A DNA stretch of 64,000 nucleotides from Prevotella amnii DSM 23384 = JCM 14753 (GTDB lineage Bacteria; Bacteroidota; Bacteroidia; Bacteroidales; Bacteroidaceae): assembly GCF_000378745.1 (NCBI RefSeq), contig NZ_KB905273.1:24538-88537 (forward strand). The letters run 5' to 3'. A program made the position numbers and the translations under genes. The notes beneath the pieces were generated by a model, which worked only from the letters and a program-made list of their open reading frames with translations, was not told the DNA's origin and ran no database searches. Shown here one piece after another: positions 21,802 to 31,852 of this stretch; position 1 is the stretch's first letter, and every line of letters starts with the position of its first letter.

Positions 21802-23922
21802 ATGAAAAAATTATTCTTACTCGTCGCAGGATTGTTATCTTTAGGCAGTGTACATGCTGATGAAGGTATGTGGACACTCTACAACCTGCCTCAACCAGTT
21901 TTCCAGGCTATGCAAAGCGAAGGCTTTACATTACCACAGAACATGATATATGGTGCACCTAACGCCATTAGTAACAATGTAGTCAATTTCTCTGGATTCT
22001 GCTCTGGCGTAGTTGTTTCTCCAGATGGACTGGTACTTACTAATCATCACTGTGGTTTTAGTGCTATAAACGCACACTCTACAGTAGAACACGACTATAT
22101 GATAGATGGTTTTTATGCTAAAGATTTTAGTGAAGAGCTGCCTAATGAAAATATGTTTGTATCTTTTATGAAAAATCAAGAAGATATTACAAGTAAGGTA
22201 AACAGCTTAACCTCTGGCAAAAACATTAAAAAGTTAGACGCTATTATAGATTCTCTTACAAATGTAATGACCGACTCTGTAAAAAAAATAGATAAAAGCC
22301 TACATGTTGGAATAGATCCTTTTTATGAAGGAAATAAGTTTTTTGCTACCACATATCAGGTGTTTAACGACCTACGTTTAGTATTTACTGTTCCAAAGAG
22401 TATGGGTAAATTTGGCGGCGAAACAGACAACTGGATGTGGCCTCGACAAACTTGCGACTTCTCAGTATTCCGCATCTATGCCGACCCTAAGACTAATGGT
22501 CCTGCTAAATATTCAAAGGATAATGTGCCTTATCATCCTTCAAGCTGGGCACCTGTTAGTATGCAAGGATACCAAGACAAGTCTTTTGCTATGACAGTAG
22601 GTTACCCTGGCTCTACTAATAGATACCTATCTTCGTATGGTATACAGCAACGCAGAGATATAGAAAATGCTGCTCGCATTTACTCTCGTAATATTAAGTT
22701 GGCTATAATGAAAAAGTATATGGACGCTGATGAAAACACACGCATTCAATACGAAGATAAATATGTTGGTTCTGCTAACTACTGGAAAAACTCTATGGGT
22801 ATGAATAAGTGTATAGATTCCATAGGTCTTATTCGCCAAAAACTACAATATGAAGAAAAAATACAAAAGTGGTTAAAAGATAAGAAAACACAAGATGAAG
22901 CTACCAATGTCGATTTTGCTAAGCTATCACAGCTTTATACTAAGGTAGCTGCACCTGCTAAGGCTTATATATATTGGTTAGAATCGTTTTGGAGAACATC
23001 TGAGTTTTTCATACGTGCTACTAATATCTACCGTGAAAAAGGTATGAAACATATTGGTACAAAGGGAACAAAAGACTTTTATTATTTCTTTAATGATAAT
23101 TCCAAAGAATGGAATATAAATCTCGATAAAGAGATGACAGCAGCTATGCTGAAGAATTATGCTGACCAAGTACCTGGCGAATATCAACCAAAATTCTTAA
23201 AAGATATAAAGATAAAATTTGGTGACGACTACAAGAAATACACCGAATGGTTATATAAAAAATCAAAGTTAATGATAGAGGGTACCAAGTTTTACCCTAA
23301 CAGCAAGATGTTAAAGAAAGACCCTGGATATATTGTAGGAAAACAACTGTTTGATATGTTCCGTAAGATTAATATCCAAGTGGGAAGCGATAAAGAAGCT
23401 ATCGCACTTCAAGAAAAGAAACTTTGCCAAGCAAAGGTAGAAATGGAAATGGATATGCCACACTATAGCGATGCTAACTTTACTATGCGTTTGTCTTATG
23501 GTCAGGTAGGTGGCTACCAGTTAGGTAGTTGGGATAGCAACTATTACACCACTGCAGAGAGCATTGTTGAGAAGATGAAGCGTGGCGATCAGGTAGAGGA
23601 GTACAAGACGGAGCCTATTATGATGGATCTTATGAGTAGGAAAGACTTCGGTAAATATGCTGATAAAACTACAGGAAAAATGCAGCTTTGCTTCCTTACC
23701 AATAACGATATTACTGGTGGAAACTCTGGTTCTGCTATCTTTAATGGTAAAGGTGAGGTTATAGGCTTAGCCTTTGATGGTAATTGGGATAGCCTTTCTA
23801 GCGATATTAACTTTGATCGTAATCTTGCACGTTGCATAGGTGTTGATATACGCTATGTACTCTATTTAATGGACAAATGGGGACATGCTGACAGATTACT
23901 CAAAGAAATAAATGCACAATAA
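21802..23922 (+). CDS. S46 family dipeptidyl-peptidase (DPP7-like)
   Basis: Periplasmic serine dipeptidyl-peptidase of 706 residues. These enzymes cut dipeptides from peptides for uptake by asaccharolytic or amino-acid-using Bacteroidales. A signal peptide ends near A19. The catalytic His is in 'LVLTNHHCGF' (H82/H83) and the nucleophile is S642 in 'TGGNSGSAIF'. The residue 18 after the serine, which separates DPP7 (Gly, hydrophobic P1) from DPP11 (Arg, acidic P1), is G660 in 'AFDGNWDS', so DPP7-type specificity is inferred. I start at the ATG at 21802 because the signal peptide begins there; a frame open from 21721 overlaps the flippase. A strong terminator follows. Confidence 0.93.
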   Translation: MKKLFLLVAGLLSLGSVHADEGMWTLYNLPQPVFQAMQSEGFTLPQNMIYGAPNAISNNVVNFSGFCSGVVVSPDGLVLTNHHCGFSAINAHSTVEHDYMIDGFYAKDFSEELPNENMFVSFMKNQEDITSKVNSLTSGKNIKKLDAIIDSLTNVMTDSVKKIDKSLHVGIDPFYEGNKFFATTYQVFNDLRLVFTVPKSMGKFGGETDNWMWPRQTCDFSVFRIYADPKTNGPAKYSKDNVPYHPSSWAPVSMQGYQDKSFAMTVGYPGSTNRYLSSYGIQQRRDIENAARIYSRNIKLAIMKKYMDADENTRIQYEDKYVGSANYWKNSMGMNKCIDSIGLIRQKLQYEEKIQKWLKDKKTQDEATNVDFAKLSQLYTKVAAPAKAYIYWLESFWRTSEFFIRATNIYREKGMKHIGTKGTKDFYYFFNDNSKEWNINLDKEMTAAMLKNYADQVPGEYQPKFLKDIKIKFGDDYKKYTEWLYKKSKLMIEGTKFYPNSKMLKKDPGYIVGKQLFDMFRKINIQVGSDKEAIALQEKKLCQAKVEMEMDMPHYSDANFTMRLSYGQVGGYQLGSWDSNYYTTAESIVEKMKRGDQVEEYKTEPIMMDLMSRKDFGKYADKTTGKMQLCFLTNNDITGGNSGSAIFNGKGEVIGLAFDGNWDSLSSDINFDRNLARCIGVDIRYVLYLMDKWGHADRLLKEINAQ

Positions 23923-24037
23923 AACTATATATTTAACAAATACATCATCTTTATACATAAAAAAGAAGCTAACTATATTATTAATTATGCAATTCTGCAA
24001 AACGTAAGCATTATATAGTAACAGCTATCTTTCATAT

Positions 24038-24085
24038 AATAAAACAACCCTTATATGTAACAAAACATATAAGGGTTGTTTTATT
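24038..24085. terminator. Long hairpin after the S46 peptidase
   Basis: A 21-bp perfect stem: 24038-24058 pairs with 24065-24085 (core ACAACCCTTATATG / CATATAAGGGTTGT) around a 6-base loop, ending in TTTTATT. It insulates the DegT gene downstream. Confidence 0.85.
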
Positions 24086-24163
24086 ATTAATTATCAATTC
24101 TCAAAACTTCTTTTTCTTAATTATAATTTTTACCTTTGTGAATATAAAAAACTATATGACTGT

Positions 24164-25510
24164 ATGGATAAACGAATTTTATTGTGCTTAGCACATATGT
24201 CTGGTAATGAACAAAAGTATATTCAAGAAGCATTTGAGCAAAACTGGGTTGTGCCTTTAGGACCTAATGTTAATAAATTTGAGGCTGAACTAAAATCTTT
24301 TTTTGCATCAAAACCAAATACAAAAACTTTTATAGAAGATGGTTATCCTAAAAGTATTTTAGCACATGAAAATAATCCAGATAATTTATGGCAAGACCAA
24401 TTTGATTATTTACAAGAAAAAGAAATTGTTGCTTTAGCTTCAGGAACTTCTGCTATACATTTAGCTTTAATAGCACTTGGTGTAAAGGCTGGCGATGAGG
24501 TTATATGTCAGAGTTTTACATTTTGTGCATCATCTCATCCTGTTACTTACCAAGGAGCTACTCCTGTTTTTGTCGATTCAGAAAAAGATACATGGAATAT
24601 GGATCCTTGCCTTTTAGAAGACGCTATAAAAGACCGTATAAAAAAAACAGGTAAGAAGCCTAAAGCTATTATCGTTGTATATCTATATGGTATGCCTGCA
24701 AAAATTAAAGAAATACTTGATGTAGCTGAAAAATATGATATTCCCGTAATAGAAGATGCTGCAGAAGGATTAGGATCACGTTATAACAAACAATTATGTG
24801 GCACTTTTGGCAAATATGGAGTAATTAGTTTTAATGGTAACAAAATGATAACTACCTCTGGTGGTGGTGCCTTGATATGTCCTAATGATAAAGCAAAATC
24901 AGAAATAATGTATTATGCAACACAAGCAAGAGAGTCTTATCCGTATTATCAACATGTACACATTGGTTATAATTATCGCTTAAGTAATATTTGTGCAGGC
25001 ATTGGTCGTGGACAGATGACTGTTTTAGATGAGCATATAGCGCATCATAAACACATTGCTCATTTATACAAAGAGGCTTTTAAAAATCTAAATGGTATCA
25101 CCTTCCACGATAATATTAGTAAAAAATACGACTCTAACTTTTGGTTAAATACTATTCTTTTAGATGAACACCTCAAAGTAAAAGGAGAAGAAAATGCTTA
25201 TAAAACAGTAGTAACAAGTGCTGTAGGCGGTGCTGCAGGTGTGGTCCATGTGGCTGAAGCTGCGCATACCGACTGTGAACCAAACACTAATGTTGAGGCT
25301 ATGCGTATTGCTCTTGATAAAGCTAATATAGAAGTACGACCACTTTGGAAACCTATGCATAAGCAACCTGTCTATGCTTCATGCCCTTCCTATGAAAATG
25401 GTATTAGCGTTGGATTGTTTCGCTGTGGCTTATGTCTACCGAGTGGGCCATTAGTAACAGATAAAGATGTTGATTATATTGTGCAATCTATAAAAGAATC
25501 TATTATTTAG
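24164..25510 (+). CDS. DegT/DnrJ/EryC1 family PLP aminotransferase
   Basis: Sugar-nucleotide aminotransferase of 448 residues. The PLP lysine is K227 in 'ISFNGNKMITTSGGG', D198 in 'IEDAAEGLGS' contacts the pyridine nitrogen, and 'SGTSAIHLAL' (93-102) binds phosphate. Such enzymes make amino sugars for glycans. It is longer than the usual 370-400 residues because of two insertions: about residues 47-87 before the SGTSA motif and a Gly/Ala-rich stretch near 348-376 ('SAVGGAAGVVHVAEAAH'). A -7-like TACCTTTG lies at 24131-24138. No glycan locus is adjacent, so the substrate is unknown. Confidence 0.9.
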   Translation: MDKRILLCLAHMSGNEQKYIQEAFEQNWVVPLGPNVNKFEAELKSFFASKPNTKTFIEDGYPKSILAHENNPDNLWQDQFDYLQEKEIVALASGTSAIHLALIALGVKAGDEVICQSFTFCASSHPVTYQGATPVFVDSEKDTWNMDPCLLEDAIKDRIKKTGKKPKAIIVVYLYGMPAKIKEILDVAEKYDIPVIEDAAEGLGSRYNKQLCGTFGKYGVISFNGNKMITTSGGGALICPNDKAKSEIMYYATQARESYPYYQHVHIGYNYRLSNICAGIGRGQMTVLDEHIAHHKHIAHLYKEAFKNLNGITFHDNISKKYDSNFWLNTILLDEHLKVKGEENAYKTVVTSAVGGAAGVVHVAEAAHTDCEPNTNVEAMRIALDKANIEVRPLWKPMHKQPVYASCPSYENGISVGLFRCGLCLPSGPLVTDKDVDYIVQSIKESII

Positions 25511-25538
25511 ATTTCTCAAAACAAAAAAAAAATCAAAA

Positions 25539-25568
25539 GGACTGACACTTCTTATAAAGTATCAGTCC
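25539..25568. terminator. Bidirectional terminator between convergent genes
   Basis: GGACTGACACTT (25539-25550) pairs with AAGTATCAGTCC (25557-25568) with one mismatch, flanked by A-rich and T-rich runs. It serves the DegT gene (+) and the nucleoside kinase (-). Confidence 0.75.
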
Positions 25569-25615
25569 CTAATTTTAAAAATTTTTAAAAAGGTTTTCAC
25601 CTTACAGAAATAAAT

Positions 25616-27277
25616 CTAATACTTAAAAGAAGAACCTCCTAAAAATTCTCTAAGCAACGATGTAGGAGGCAAATTACGATTAGAAAGAGGCGAAAAGTAA
25701 CTTAAAAACTTACGCAAACGATAAGCCTCTGCATACTCTTCACAGCTTTCAGGTACCTGCTCTAATATCATTATAGCCTGCTGCTTAATAACAGCTAACT
25801 CAAAAAGCATTGCTGTATTAAACATTACATCGGCTTCTTCTTGGTAAGGAAATATCCATTTATTCTCACCAGCTCGTACGGAAGGCCAACGATGAATAGT
25901 ATCTTTAGCTGAACAACCACGATACTTATAATCGCGTACTATTCGGCGAAGCAAACGATTATCAGTAGTTGGAATATAGTTATGATCATCTAAAAGAATA
26001 GTAGTAAGGGCAGAAGCATAAATCTTAAATTTCTTTTCAGAAGGTATATTCTCTGTAAGCTTTGGGTTAAGAGCATGAATACCTTCTACTATAAGAATAT
26101 TATTATCATACATCTTTATACGTTTTCCGCTTTTTTCGCTAATACCTGTTTGAAAATTATACTTAGGTAACTCCACTTCTTCACCACTAAAAAGAGCATT
26201 AAACTGCTCATTAATAAGATTAATATTAAGAGAATAAAGACTTTCATAGTCTTCTTCTCCATTTTCATCTTTTGGTGTATCGATGCGATTAACAAAATAA
26301 TCATCTAAAGATATTTGAATAGGTTTTATTCCACAAGCTAATAATTGTATAGAAAGACGTTTGCAAAAAGTAGTCTTCCCACTTGAAGAAGGTCCTGCTA
26401 TAAGTACTACTTTGAGCTTATCATTAATAGAAATACTGTCAGCTATATGCGAAATCTTTTTCTCTTGCAATGCTTCACTAACATTAACAAGATCAGTAGC
26501 TAACCCTTTTGATACTGCATCATTAAAATCACCCACAGTACTAATACCTATAATATTCTGCCATCGATGATGTTCCTTAAAGACTTCAAACATTTTATCT
26601 TGTTTTACTATTTCACCTAATGTTGATGGATCTTTTACAGATGGTATACGTAATAACACACCATCATAATAAAGCTCTAATCCAAAGAGAGTAATTTCCT
26701 TCGTTTTAGTAAGCATAGAACCATAATAATAATCGATATAATCATCGAGAACATAAAACACAGAATAAAGAGATGTACTACTTTTTAACAACTTTACCTT
26801 TGCCTCGTCACCCAACTTAGCAAACATATCTATAGCCTCTTCTGTAGTAGACTCAAAACGCTGAATAGGTAAATCAGCCTCTATTATCTGACTCATACGG
26901 TTACGTATCTTATAAACATCTTCCTCTTCTACCTTATGCCCTAAGTTAAGATTGCAGTAATAACCATTTGATATAGGAATATCTATAATCACTTCACTTC
27001 CTGGATATAAATCGTGAACAGCTTTACAAAGTACCATAAATAGAGAGCGTGTATAAGTACGTATACCAGATGGAGTATTAAGACCTAAATATTCTACATC
27101 TTTATTTTGGTAAACACAGAAATGAAGCCCTTCTACCTTATTGTTAACACGAGCACTTACAGGACCATAAGGAATATTCAAACCTGTCAAAGAATATATG
27201 TCTTCCAAAGTACTACCTCTTTTTGCTAAAATAATTTTATTGTTATTTTTACACCGTATTTTTATTTTCTGTTCCAT
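25616..27277 (-). CDS. Nucleoside (uridine-type) kinase with TGS-like N-terminus
   Basis: A 553-residue cytoplasmic P-loop kinase. Residues 1-60 resemble a TGS/ubiquitin-like domain and about 60-200 resemble the second N-terminal domain of threonyl-tRNA synthetase. The kinase domain begins near 290 with Walker A 'AGPSSSGKTTF' (K301) and continues with 'ISLDDYF' and 'IVEGIHALNP', typical of uridine/phosphoribulokinase-like kinases. This architecture is widespread in Bacteroidetes and Firmicutes and usually annotated as uridine or nucleoside kinase; the true substrate is not proven. It is divergent from the Na/Pi gene across a 162-bp gap. Confidence 0.87.
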   Translation of the reverse strand: MEQKIKIRCKNNNKIILAKRGSTLEDIYSLTGLNIPYGPVSARVNNKVEGLHFCVYQNKDVEYLGLNTPSGIRTYTRSLFMVLCKAVHDLYPGSEVIIDIPISNGYYCNLNLGHKVEEEDVYKIRNRMSQIIEADLPIQRFESTTEEAIDMFAKLGDEAKVKLLKSSTSLYSVFYVLDDYIDYYYGSMLTKTKEITLFGLELYYDGVLLRIPSVKDPSTLGEIVKQDKMFEVFKEHHRWQNIIGISTVGDFNDAVSKGLATDLVNVSEALQEKKISHIADSISINDKLKVVLIAGPSSSGKTTFCKRLSIQLLACGIKPIQISLDDYFVNRIDTPKDENGEEDYESLYSLNINLINEQFNALFSGEEVELPKYNFQTGISEKSGKRIKMYDNNILIVEGIHALNPKLTENIPSEKKFKIYASALTTILLDDHNYIPTTDNRLLRRIVRDYKYRGCSAKDTIHRWPSVRAGENKWIFPYQEEADVMFNTAMLFELAVIKQQAIMILEQVPESCEEYAEAYRLRKFLSYFSPLSNRNLPPTSLLREFLGGSSFKY

Positions 27278-27367
27278 AACTTATAATATTTAGTTTTGTA
27301 TTGACCATGTAAAGTTAGGCTTTTTATTGATATTATCTATCAAATAACATAAAAGATATATATATAT

Positions 27368-27399
27368 TTTGCTAAAAGTAATATGTTTTTGTAAATTTG
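27368..27399 (+). promoter_or_regulatory. Bacteroidetes-type promoter for the Na/Pi cotransporter
   Basis: TTTG at 27368-27371, 20-bp spacer, TAAATTTG at 27392-27399; leader of about 35 nt. Confidence 0.7.
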
Positions 27400-27439
27400 C
27401 AGATACAAAAATGAATTATATACATATCATTGTTGTTAC

Positions 27440-29152
27440 ATGAACACAAATGACTACATAATTATTACCATAAAGCTGCTTGGTGCATTAGCACTACTAA
27501 TATATGGTATGAAAGTAATGAGTGAAGCTTTACAAAAGCTTGCAGGTTCACAACTACGCCACATTCTTGGGGCAATGACTACCAATCGATTTACAGGTAT
27601 GCTTACAGGTACATTTGTTACAGCGGCAGTACAATCATCTACAGCCACAACTGTAATGACGGTAAGTTTTGTTAATGCAGGGCTACTCACTCTATCACAG
27701 TCTATTTCTGTCATTATGGGAGCCAATATAGGCACAACACTTACGGCATGGATTATGTCTGTTGGGTTTAAAATAAATTTAGAAATAGCTGTTTTCGTAG
27801 CTTTTTTCATTGGTATTATCCTTATTTATAACAAAAAACGTCGATATATAGGAGATTTACTTTTCGGTTTAGCTTTTTTGTTTTTTGCAGTAGTTCTATT
27901 AAGTCAGGCAGGTAACGAATTAGATTTATCACACAATCCTGCAGCCGTACATTTCTTTTCTTCATTCGATCCTACAAATCACTTTAACATTGTAATGTTT
28001 CTCCTTATAGGTTCGCTAATCACTTGTATGATACATAGTTCTGCTGCTGTAATGGCTATTACTCTACTATTATGCTCTACAGGTGTACTACCTATTTACT
28101 TTGGTGTAGCTTTAGTAATGGGTGAAAATATTGGTACCACTATAACAGCTAATCTCGCTGCTCTTGCTGCTAATACACAAGCACGCAGAGCTGCCTTTGC
28201 TCACTTTATGTTCAATTTAATAGGGGTTATATGGATAATGTGCATTTTTTATCCTTTTGTAGATTTTGTATGCAACCTCGTTGGTTATGATACTCATGCA
28301 AAAAATCTTACCCAAGAACAAATAGCAAAACTATTACCTATAGCTTTGGCAATGTTTCATACCTGTTTTAATATTTGTAATACATCTATTCTTATTTGGT
28401 TTATACCACAGTTTGAAAAAATAGTATGTATGCTTGTTAAAAATAAAACAAATAAAGAAGATGATGAGTTTCGTTTACGTTTCATACAAGTTGGCATTAT
28501 GAAGACTCCTGAACTATCAGTATTAGAAGCTTCAAAAGAAATACAATCATTTTCTGAACGCATTCATCGTATGTTTTGTATGGTACGTGAACTTATTAAT
28601 ACACGTGAAGAAGAACCTTTTACAAAATTATTTAATAGAATAGAAAAGTATGAAAGCATTTCAGATAACATGGAAGTGGAAATTGCAAAATACTTAGACC
28701 AAGTAAGTGATTCACATCTTAGTGATGATACTAAAGAAAAAGTACGCGATATGCTACGTGAAATAAGCGAAATAGAAAGTATTGGCGATTCTTGTTATAA
28801 CTTAGCACGCACTATCAAGCGTAAGCGTGGATATAAGAATGAACACTTTACAGAAGATCAATACAATAATATAGAGCAAATGTTTAAACTTACCGATGAA
28901 GCTCTTTCACAAATGGATAAAGTGCTTATTAAGCGTAATAATGACTATCTAAATCGTTCTTTTACTATAGAAAACGAAATAAACAAATTTCGCAATCAGT
29001 TACGTGATCAAAACATTAATGATATAAATACTCGCAAATATACTTACGTTATTGGAACTATGTATATGGACTTAATACAAGAATGTGAAAAGCTTGGCGA
29101 CTATATTATAAATGTTGTAGAAGCTCGTATGCATGTCAAACAAGAATTATAA
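27440..29152 (+). CDS. Na/Pi cotransporter family protein with PhoU-like C-terminus
   Basis: Inner-membrane sodium-phosphate symporter family member (NptA/YjbB type), 570 residues. The duplicated Na_Pi domain shows its two signature repeats: 'AAVQSSTATTVM' (QSSTA at 65-69) and 'MIHSSAAVMAITLLL' (near 197-211). About eight hydrophobic helices end near residue 335. The rest (about 350-570) is a helical cytoplasmic PhoU-like domain. The expected role is phosphate transport or export linked to the Na+ gradient. It has its own promoter and is followed by a hairpin. Confidence 0.92.
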   Translation: MNTNDYIIITIKLLGALALLIYGMKVMSEALQKLAGSQLRHILGAMTTNRFTGMLTGTFVTAAVQSSTATTVMTVSFVNAGLLTLSQSISVIMGANIGTTLTAWIMSVGFKINLEIAVFVAFFIGIILIYNKKRRYIGDLLFGLAFLFFAVVLLSQAGNELDLSHNPAAVHFFSSFDPTNHFNIVMFLLIGSLITCMIHSSAAVMAITLLLCSTGVLPIYFGVALVMGENIGTTITANLAALAANTQARRAAFAHFMFNLIGVIWIMCIFYPFVDFVCNLVGYDTHAKNLTQEQIAKLLPIALAMFHTCFNICNTSILIWFIPQFEKIVCMLVKNKTNKEDDEFRLRFIQVGIMKTPELSVLEASKEIQSFSERIHRMFCMVRELINTREEEPFTKLFNRIEKYESISDNMEVEIAKYLDQVSDSHLSDDTKEKVRDMLREISEIESIGDSCYNLARTIKRKRGYKNEHFTEDQYNNIEQMFKLTDEALSQMDKVLIKRNNDYLNRSFTIENEINKFRNQLRDQNINDINTRKYTYVIGTMYMDLIQECEKLGDYIINVVEARMHVKQEL

Positions 29153-29186
29153 AACTTTATTTGACTGTAATATTTTAGCATAACAA

Positions 29187-29250
29187 ATGGGAAAATATTA
29201 GACACTTACATTATTATAAATAAATATCTTTTGTCTAATATTATCCCATT
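29187..29250. terminator. Hairpin between the convergent Na/Pi and ispG genes
   Basis: AATGGGA plus AATATTAGACA (29187-29204) pair with TGTCTAATATT plus TCCCATT (29232-29250) with one mismatch; loop of 27 bases. Confidence 0.6.
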
Positions 29251-29401
29251 CTTAATAAAGTAATAGATGTATTATCATACACATAGTTATAATAAGGATA
29301 ATGTTACCCCTAATTAACTTATATAGAAAAATAGAGACTTAACCATGATTATGATAAAATAAAATATCAAATAAACAAGAAACCATATAAAACTTTTACT
29401 A

Positions 29402-31312
29402 TTATCTACTTACTTGATCTTGATTTATCAAATTCAATAAACGCTCTACAGCCTCATCTTCAGGAATATTTCTCTCTACACACTCCTGTTTTCTATAAAG
29501 ACTAACCTTATTTGGACCTGCCCCAACATAACCATAATCAGCATCTGCCATTTCGCCTGGACCATTCACAATACAACCCATTATACCTATCTTCAACCCT
29601 TTCATACCCTTAGTAGCCTCCTTAATCCTTGCTATTGTAGTACGCAGATCATACAAAGTTCTTCCACAACCTGGACAAGATATATATTCTGTTTTAACCA
29701 TACGAAGTCTACCTGCTTGCAAAATACTAAAAGCTGTTTGCTCTACATCATCTTGAGGTATATCACCTTTATTCATCAACCAAACTCCATCTACCAATCC
29801 ATCTATCATCAATGCGCCCATATCTGCGGCAGCTTCAATCTGAAATTTCTCTTTTGCAGATATCCCTTCACAACATTTCTCATTAATAAAATGCTCATAC
29901 ATCTGTGAAAATATTATAGGATTAGTTAAACCTTCATTCATAAGCTGATGAGCAAAAGCACGCTGATCACCTAACCTATTTTGATGAGTTGTCATACAAA
30001 CTACAACTACTTCTGGATGATAACGCAAGCAAGCAAAAAACTCATCTGTAGGAGTACCATATTTTAATACCAAAAACTTAATTGGTGCTTGTATCAAGCC
30101 AATAAATACTTGCCCCATCACAGGAAAAATTGGATATATATTACTATTAGGCATCTTACCTGTATTAACAAGATCTATATATACATTATAATCTATGATG
30201 TATTTCTGTTTATCATCTAACTCTTCTGGTAGCTTCCCTTGTATATAAATATAGTCGGGAATAGGCATACCATTTATTCTTATTTGTTGCACTGCATTAT
30301 CAGTACTACGCGTAGCTATTACAACAGGAACATTATCTCCTCCAACGTTGACTGCTGCAACTGTCTTTCGACGAGTAGGATTTAAATAATCAAAATTTTT
30401 ATTAACCTCTGCAGGTATCATTATATGTTTCTCGTGCCTACGAAGATACCATGATAGATGGTTTGCCACAGGAATTTCCTTTTCTGGTTCTTCGCTTAAT
30501 GATACACGAATAGTATCACCTATACCATCTGCAAGCAAAGCACCTATGCCAACAGCACTCTTTATACGCCCATCTTCACCTTCTCCTGCTTCTGTAACTC
30601 CCAAATGAAGCGGATAATGCATATTTTCTTTATCCATTTCAGCTACCAATAAACGTACAGAAAGCACCATAACAACTGTATTTGATGACTTTATAGATAT
30701 AACAACATCATTAAAATCATATTTACGAAAGATGCGTAAAAACTCCATACAGCTCTCCACTATACCAGCAGGTGTATCACCATAACGATTACGAATACGA
30801 TCAGATAGGCTTCCATGATTAACCCCAATACGTACAGCAGTTTTATTCTCTTTACATATTTTGATAAAAGGTACTAAACGGTCTTCTATCTTCTGCAACT
30901 CTTGTGCATATTCTTCATCAGTATATTCTAACTTCTTAAAAGTACGTGCAGGGTCAACATAATTACCTGGATTTATACGTACTTTTGCCGTTGTTATAGC
31001 AGCAACATCAGCTACATTTGCATTAAAATGTACATCGGCACAAAGAGGAGTATCAAACCCTTCAGCTCGAAGTATTTCATTAATGTTTTTAAGATTTTCA
31101 GCTTCGCGCTTTCCTTGTGTTGTAAGACGCACAAGGTCGCCACCAGCCTTTATAATACGTTTACATTGTTCTACACTTGCAATAGTATCATCTGTAGAAG
31201 TGGTTGTCATCGACTGTATTCTTACAGGGTTATCACCACCTATATTAAGATTACCTACATGAGTTACAGTTGATTTTCTTCGTTCGTAATTAAATAAATC
31301 TATCATTAACAT
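29402..31312 (-). CDS. ispG: 4-hydroxy-3-methylbut-2-enyl diphosphate synthase, long form
   Basis: IspG (GcpE) catalyses the [4Fe-4S]-dependent reduction of methylerythritol cyclodiphosphate in isoprenoid synthesis. At 636 residues it is the three-domain form found in Bacteroidetes, Chlamydiae and plants, with an insertion between the TIM barrel ('VRIQSMTTTSTDD' near 32-44; 'GVTEAGEGEDGRIKSAVG' near 237-254) and the cluster domain. Cluster ligands are visible in 'SCPGCGRTLYDL' and 'GCIVNGPGEMADADYG' near the C-terminus. The first ATG overlaps the purE stop by 7 bp; M3 (M-I-D-L-F) may be the real start. It is last in the rpoN-PAP2-purE-ispG operon. Confidence 0.96.
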   Translation of the reverse strand: MLMIDLFNYERRKSTVTHVGNLNIGGDNPVRIQSMTTTSTDDTIASVEQCKRIIKAGGDLVRLTTQGKREAENLKNINEILRAEGFDTPLCADVHFNANVADVAAITTAKVRINPGNYVDPARTFKKLEYTDEEYAQELQKIEDRLVPFIKICKENKTAVRIGVNHGSLSDRIRNRYGDTPAGIVESCMEFLRIFRKYDFNDVVISIKSSNTVVMVLSVRLLVAEMDKENMHYPLHLGVTEAGEGEDGRIKSAVGIGALLADGIGDTIRVSLSEEPEKEIPVANHLSWYLRRHEKHIMIPAEVNKNFDYLNPTRRKTVAAVNVGGDNVPVVIATRSTDNAVQQIRINGMPIPDYIYIQGKLPEELDDKQKYIIDYNVYIDLVNTGKMPNSNIYPIFPVMGQVFIGLIQAPIKFLVLKYGTPTDEFFACLRYHPEVVVVCMTTHQNRLGDQRAFAHQLMNEGLTNPIIFSQMYEHFINEKCCEGISAKEKFQIEAAADMGALMIDGLVDGVWLMNKGDIPQDDVEQTAFSILQAGRLRMVKTEYISCPGCGRTLYDLRTTIARIKEATKGMKGLKIGIMGCIVNGPGEMADADYGYVGAGPNKVSLYRKQECVERNIPEDEAVERLLNLINQDQVSR

Positions 31313-31812
31313 TTAAATTTATAATCCTGAATCTCTGCCAATTCTTTATTGGCTTTCTCTATTTTTTCACCTAAAGAAAGTTTCCATAATTCTAACTTTC
31401 GAGCTATTTCTTCATTTCCCAGAGCAATCATTTCTGCAGCAAGTATTGCTGCATTTTGAGCTCCATTTATCCCAACTGTAGCTACAGGAATGCCTGGAGG
31501 CATCTGTATAATAGAAAGCATGGCATCTAATCCATCTAACATTCCTTTAATAGGTACCCCTATAACGGGTAAAGTAGTAGAAGCAGCTATAACACCTGGC
31601 AAAGCAGCTGCCATACCTGCTGCTGCTATAATAACCTTTATACCACGCTCCTTAGCTCTTTTAGCAAAATTCTCAACAGCTGCAGGTGTACGATGAGCTG
31701 AAAGAGCATTTACCTCAAAAGGTATTTCTTGCTGTTCTAACCACTTACAAGCTTTTTCCATTACAGGTAAATCGCTTGTTGATCCCATGATAATACTAAT
31801 AATTGGTTTCAT
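31306..31812 (-). CDS. purE: N5-carboxyaminoimidazole ribonucleotide mutase
   Basis: Class I PurE moves the carboxyl group from N5-CAIR to form CAIR in purine synthesis. It has 168 residues with the signature loop 'GSTSDLPVM' at 10-18 and 'SAHRTP' at 38-43 (the catalytic His region), then 'AAGMAAALPGVIAASTTLPVIGVP'. It follows the PAP2-like gene by 40 bp and overlaps ispG, so all are probably on one mRNA. purK is not in the window. Confidence 0.96.
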   Translation of the reverse strand: MKPIISIIMGSTSDLPVMEKACKWLEQQEIPFEVNALSAHRTPAAVENFAKRAKERGIKVIIAAAGMAAALPGVIAASTTLPVIGVPIKGMLDGLDAMLSIIQMPPGIPVATVGINGAQNAAILAAEMIALGNEEIARKLELWKLSLGEKIEKANKELAEIQDYKFKC

Positions 31813-31852
31813 TTTATGTTTCTATTAATTGGTATTTATATTGTAACCTATT

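Noticed and set aside
27454..27810. 118-residue minus-strand ORF inside the Na/Pi transporter gene
   Set aside because: Antisense to the first Na_Pi repeat, with no promoter or motif of its own.
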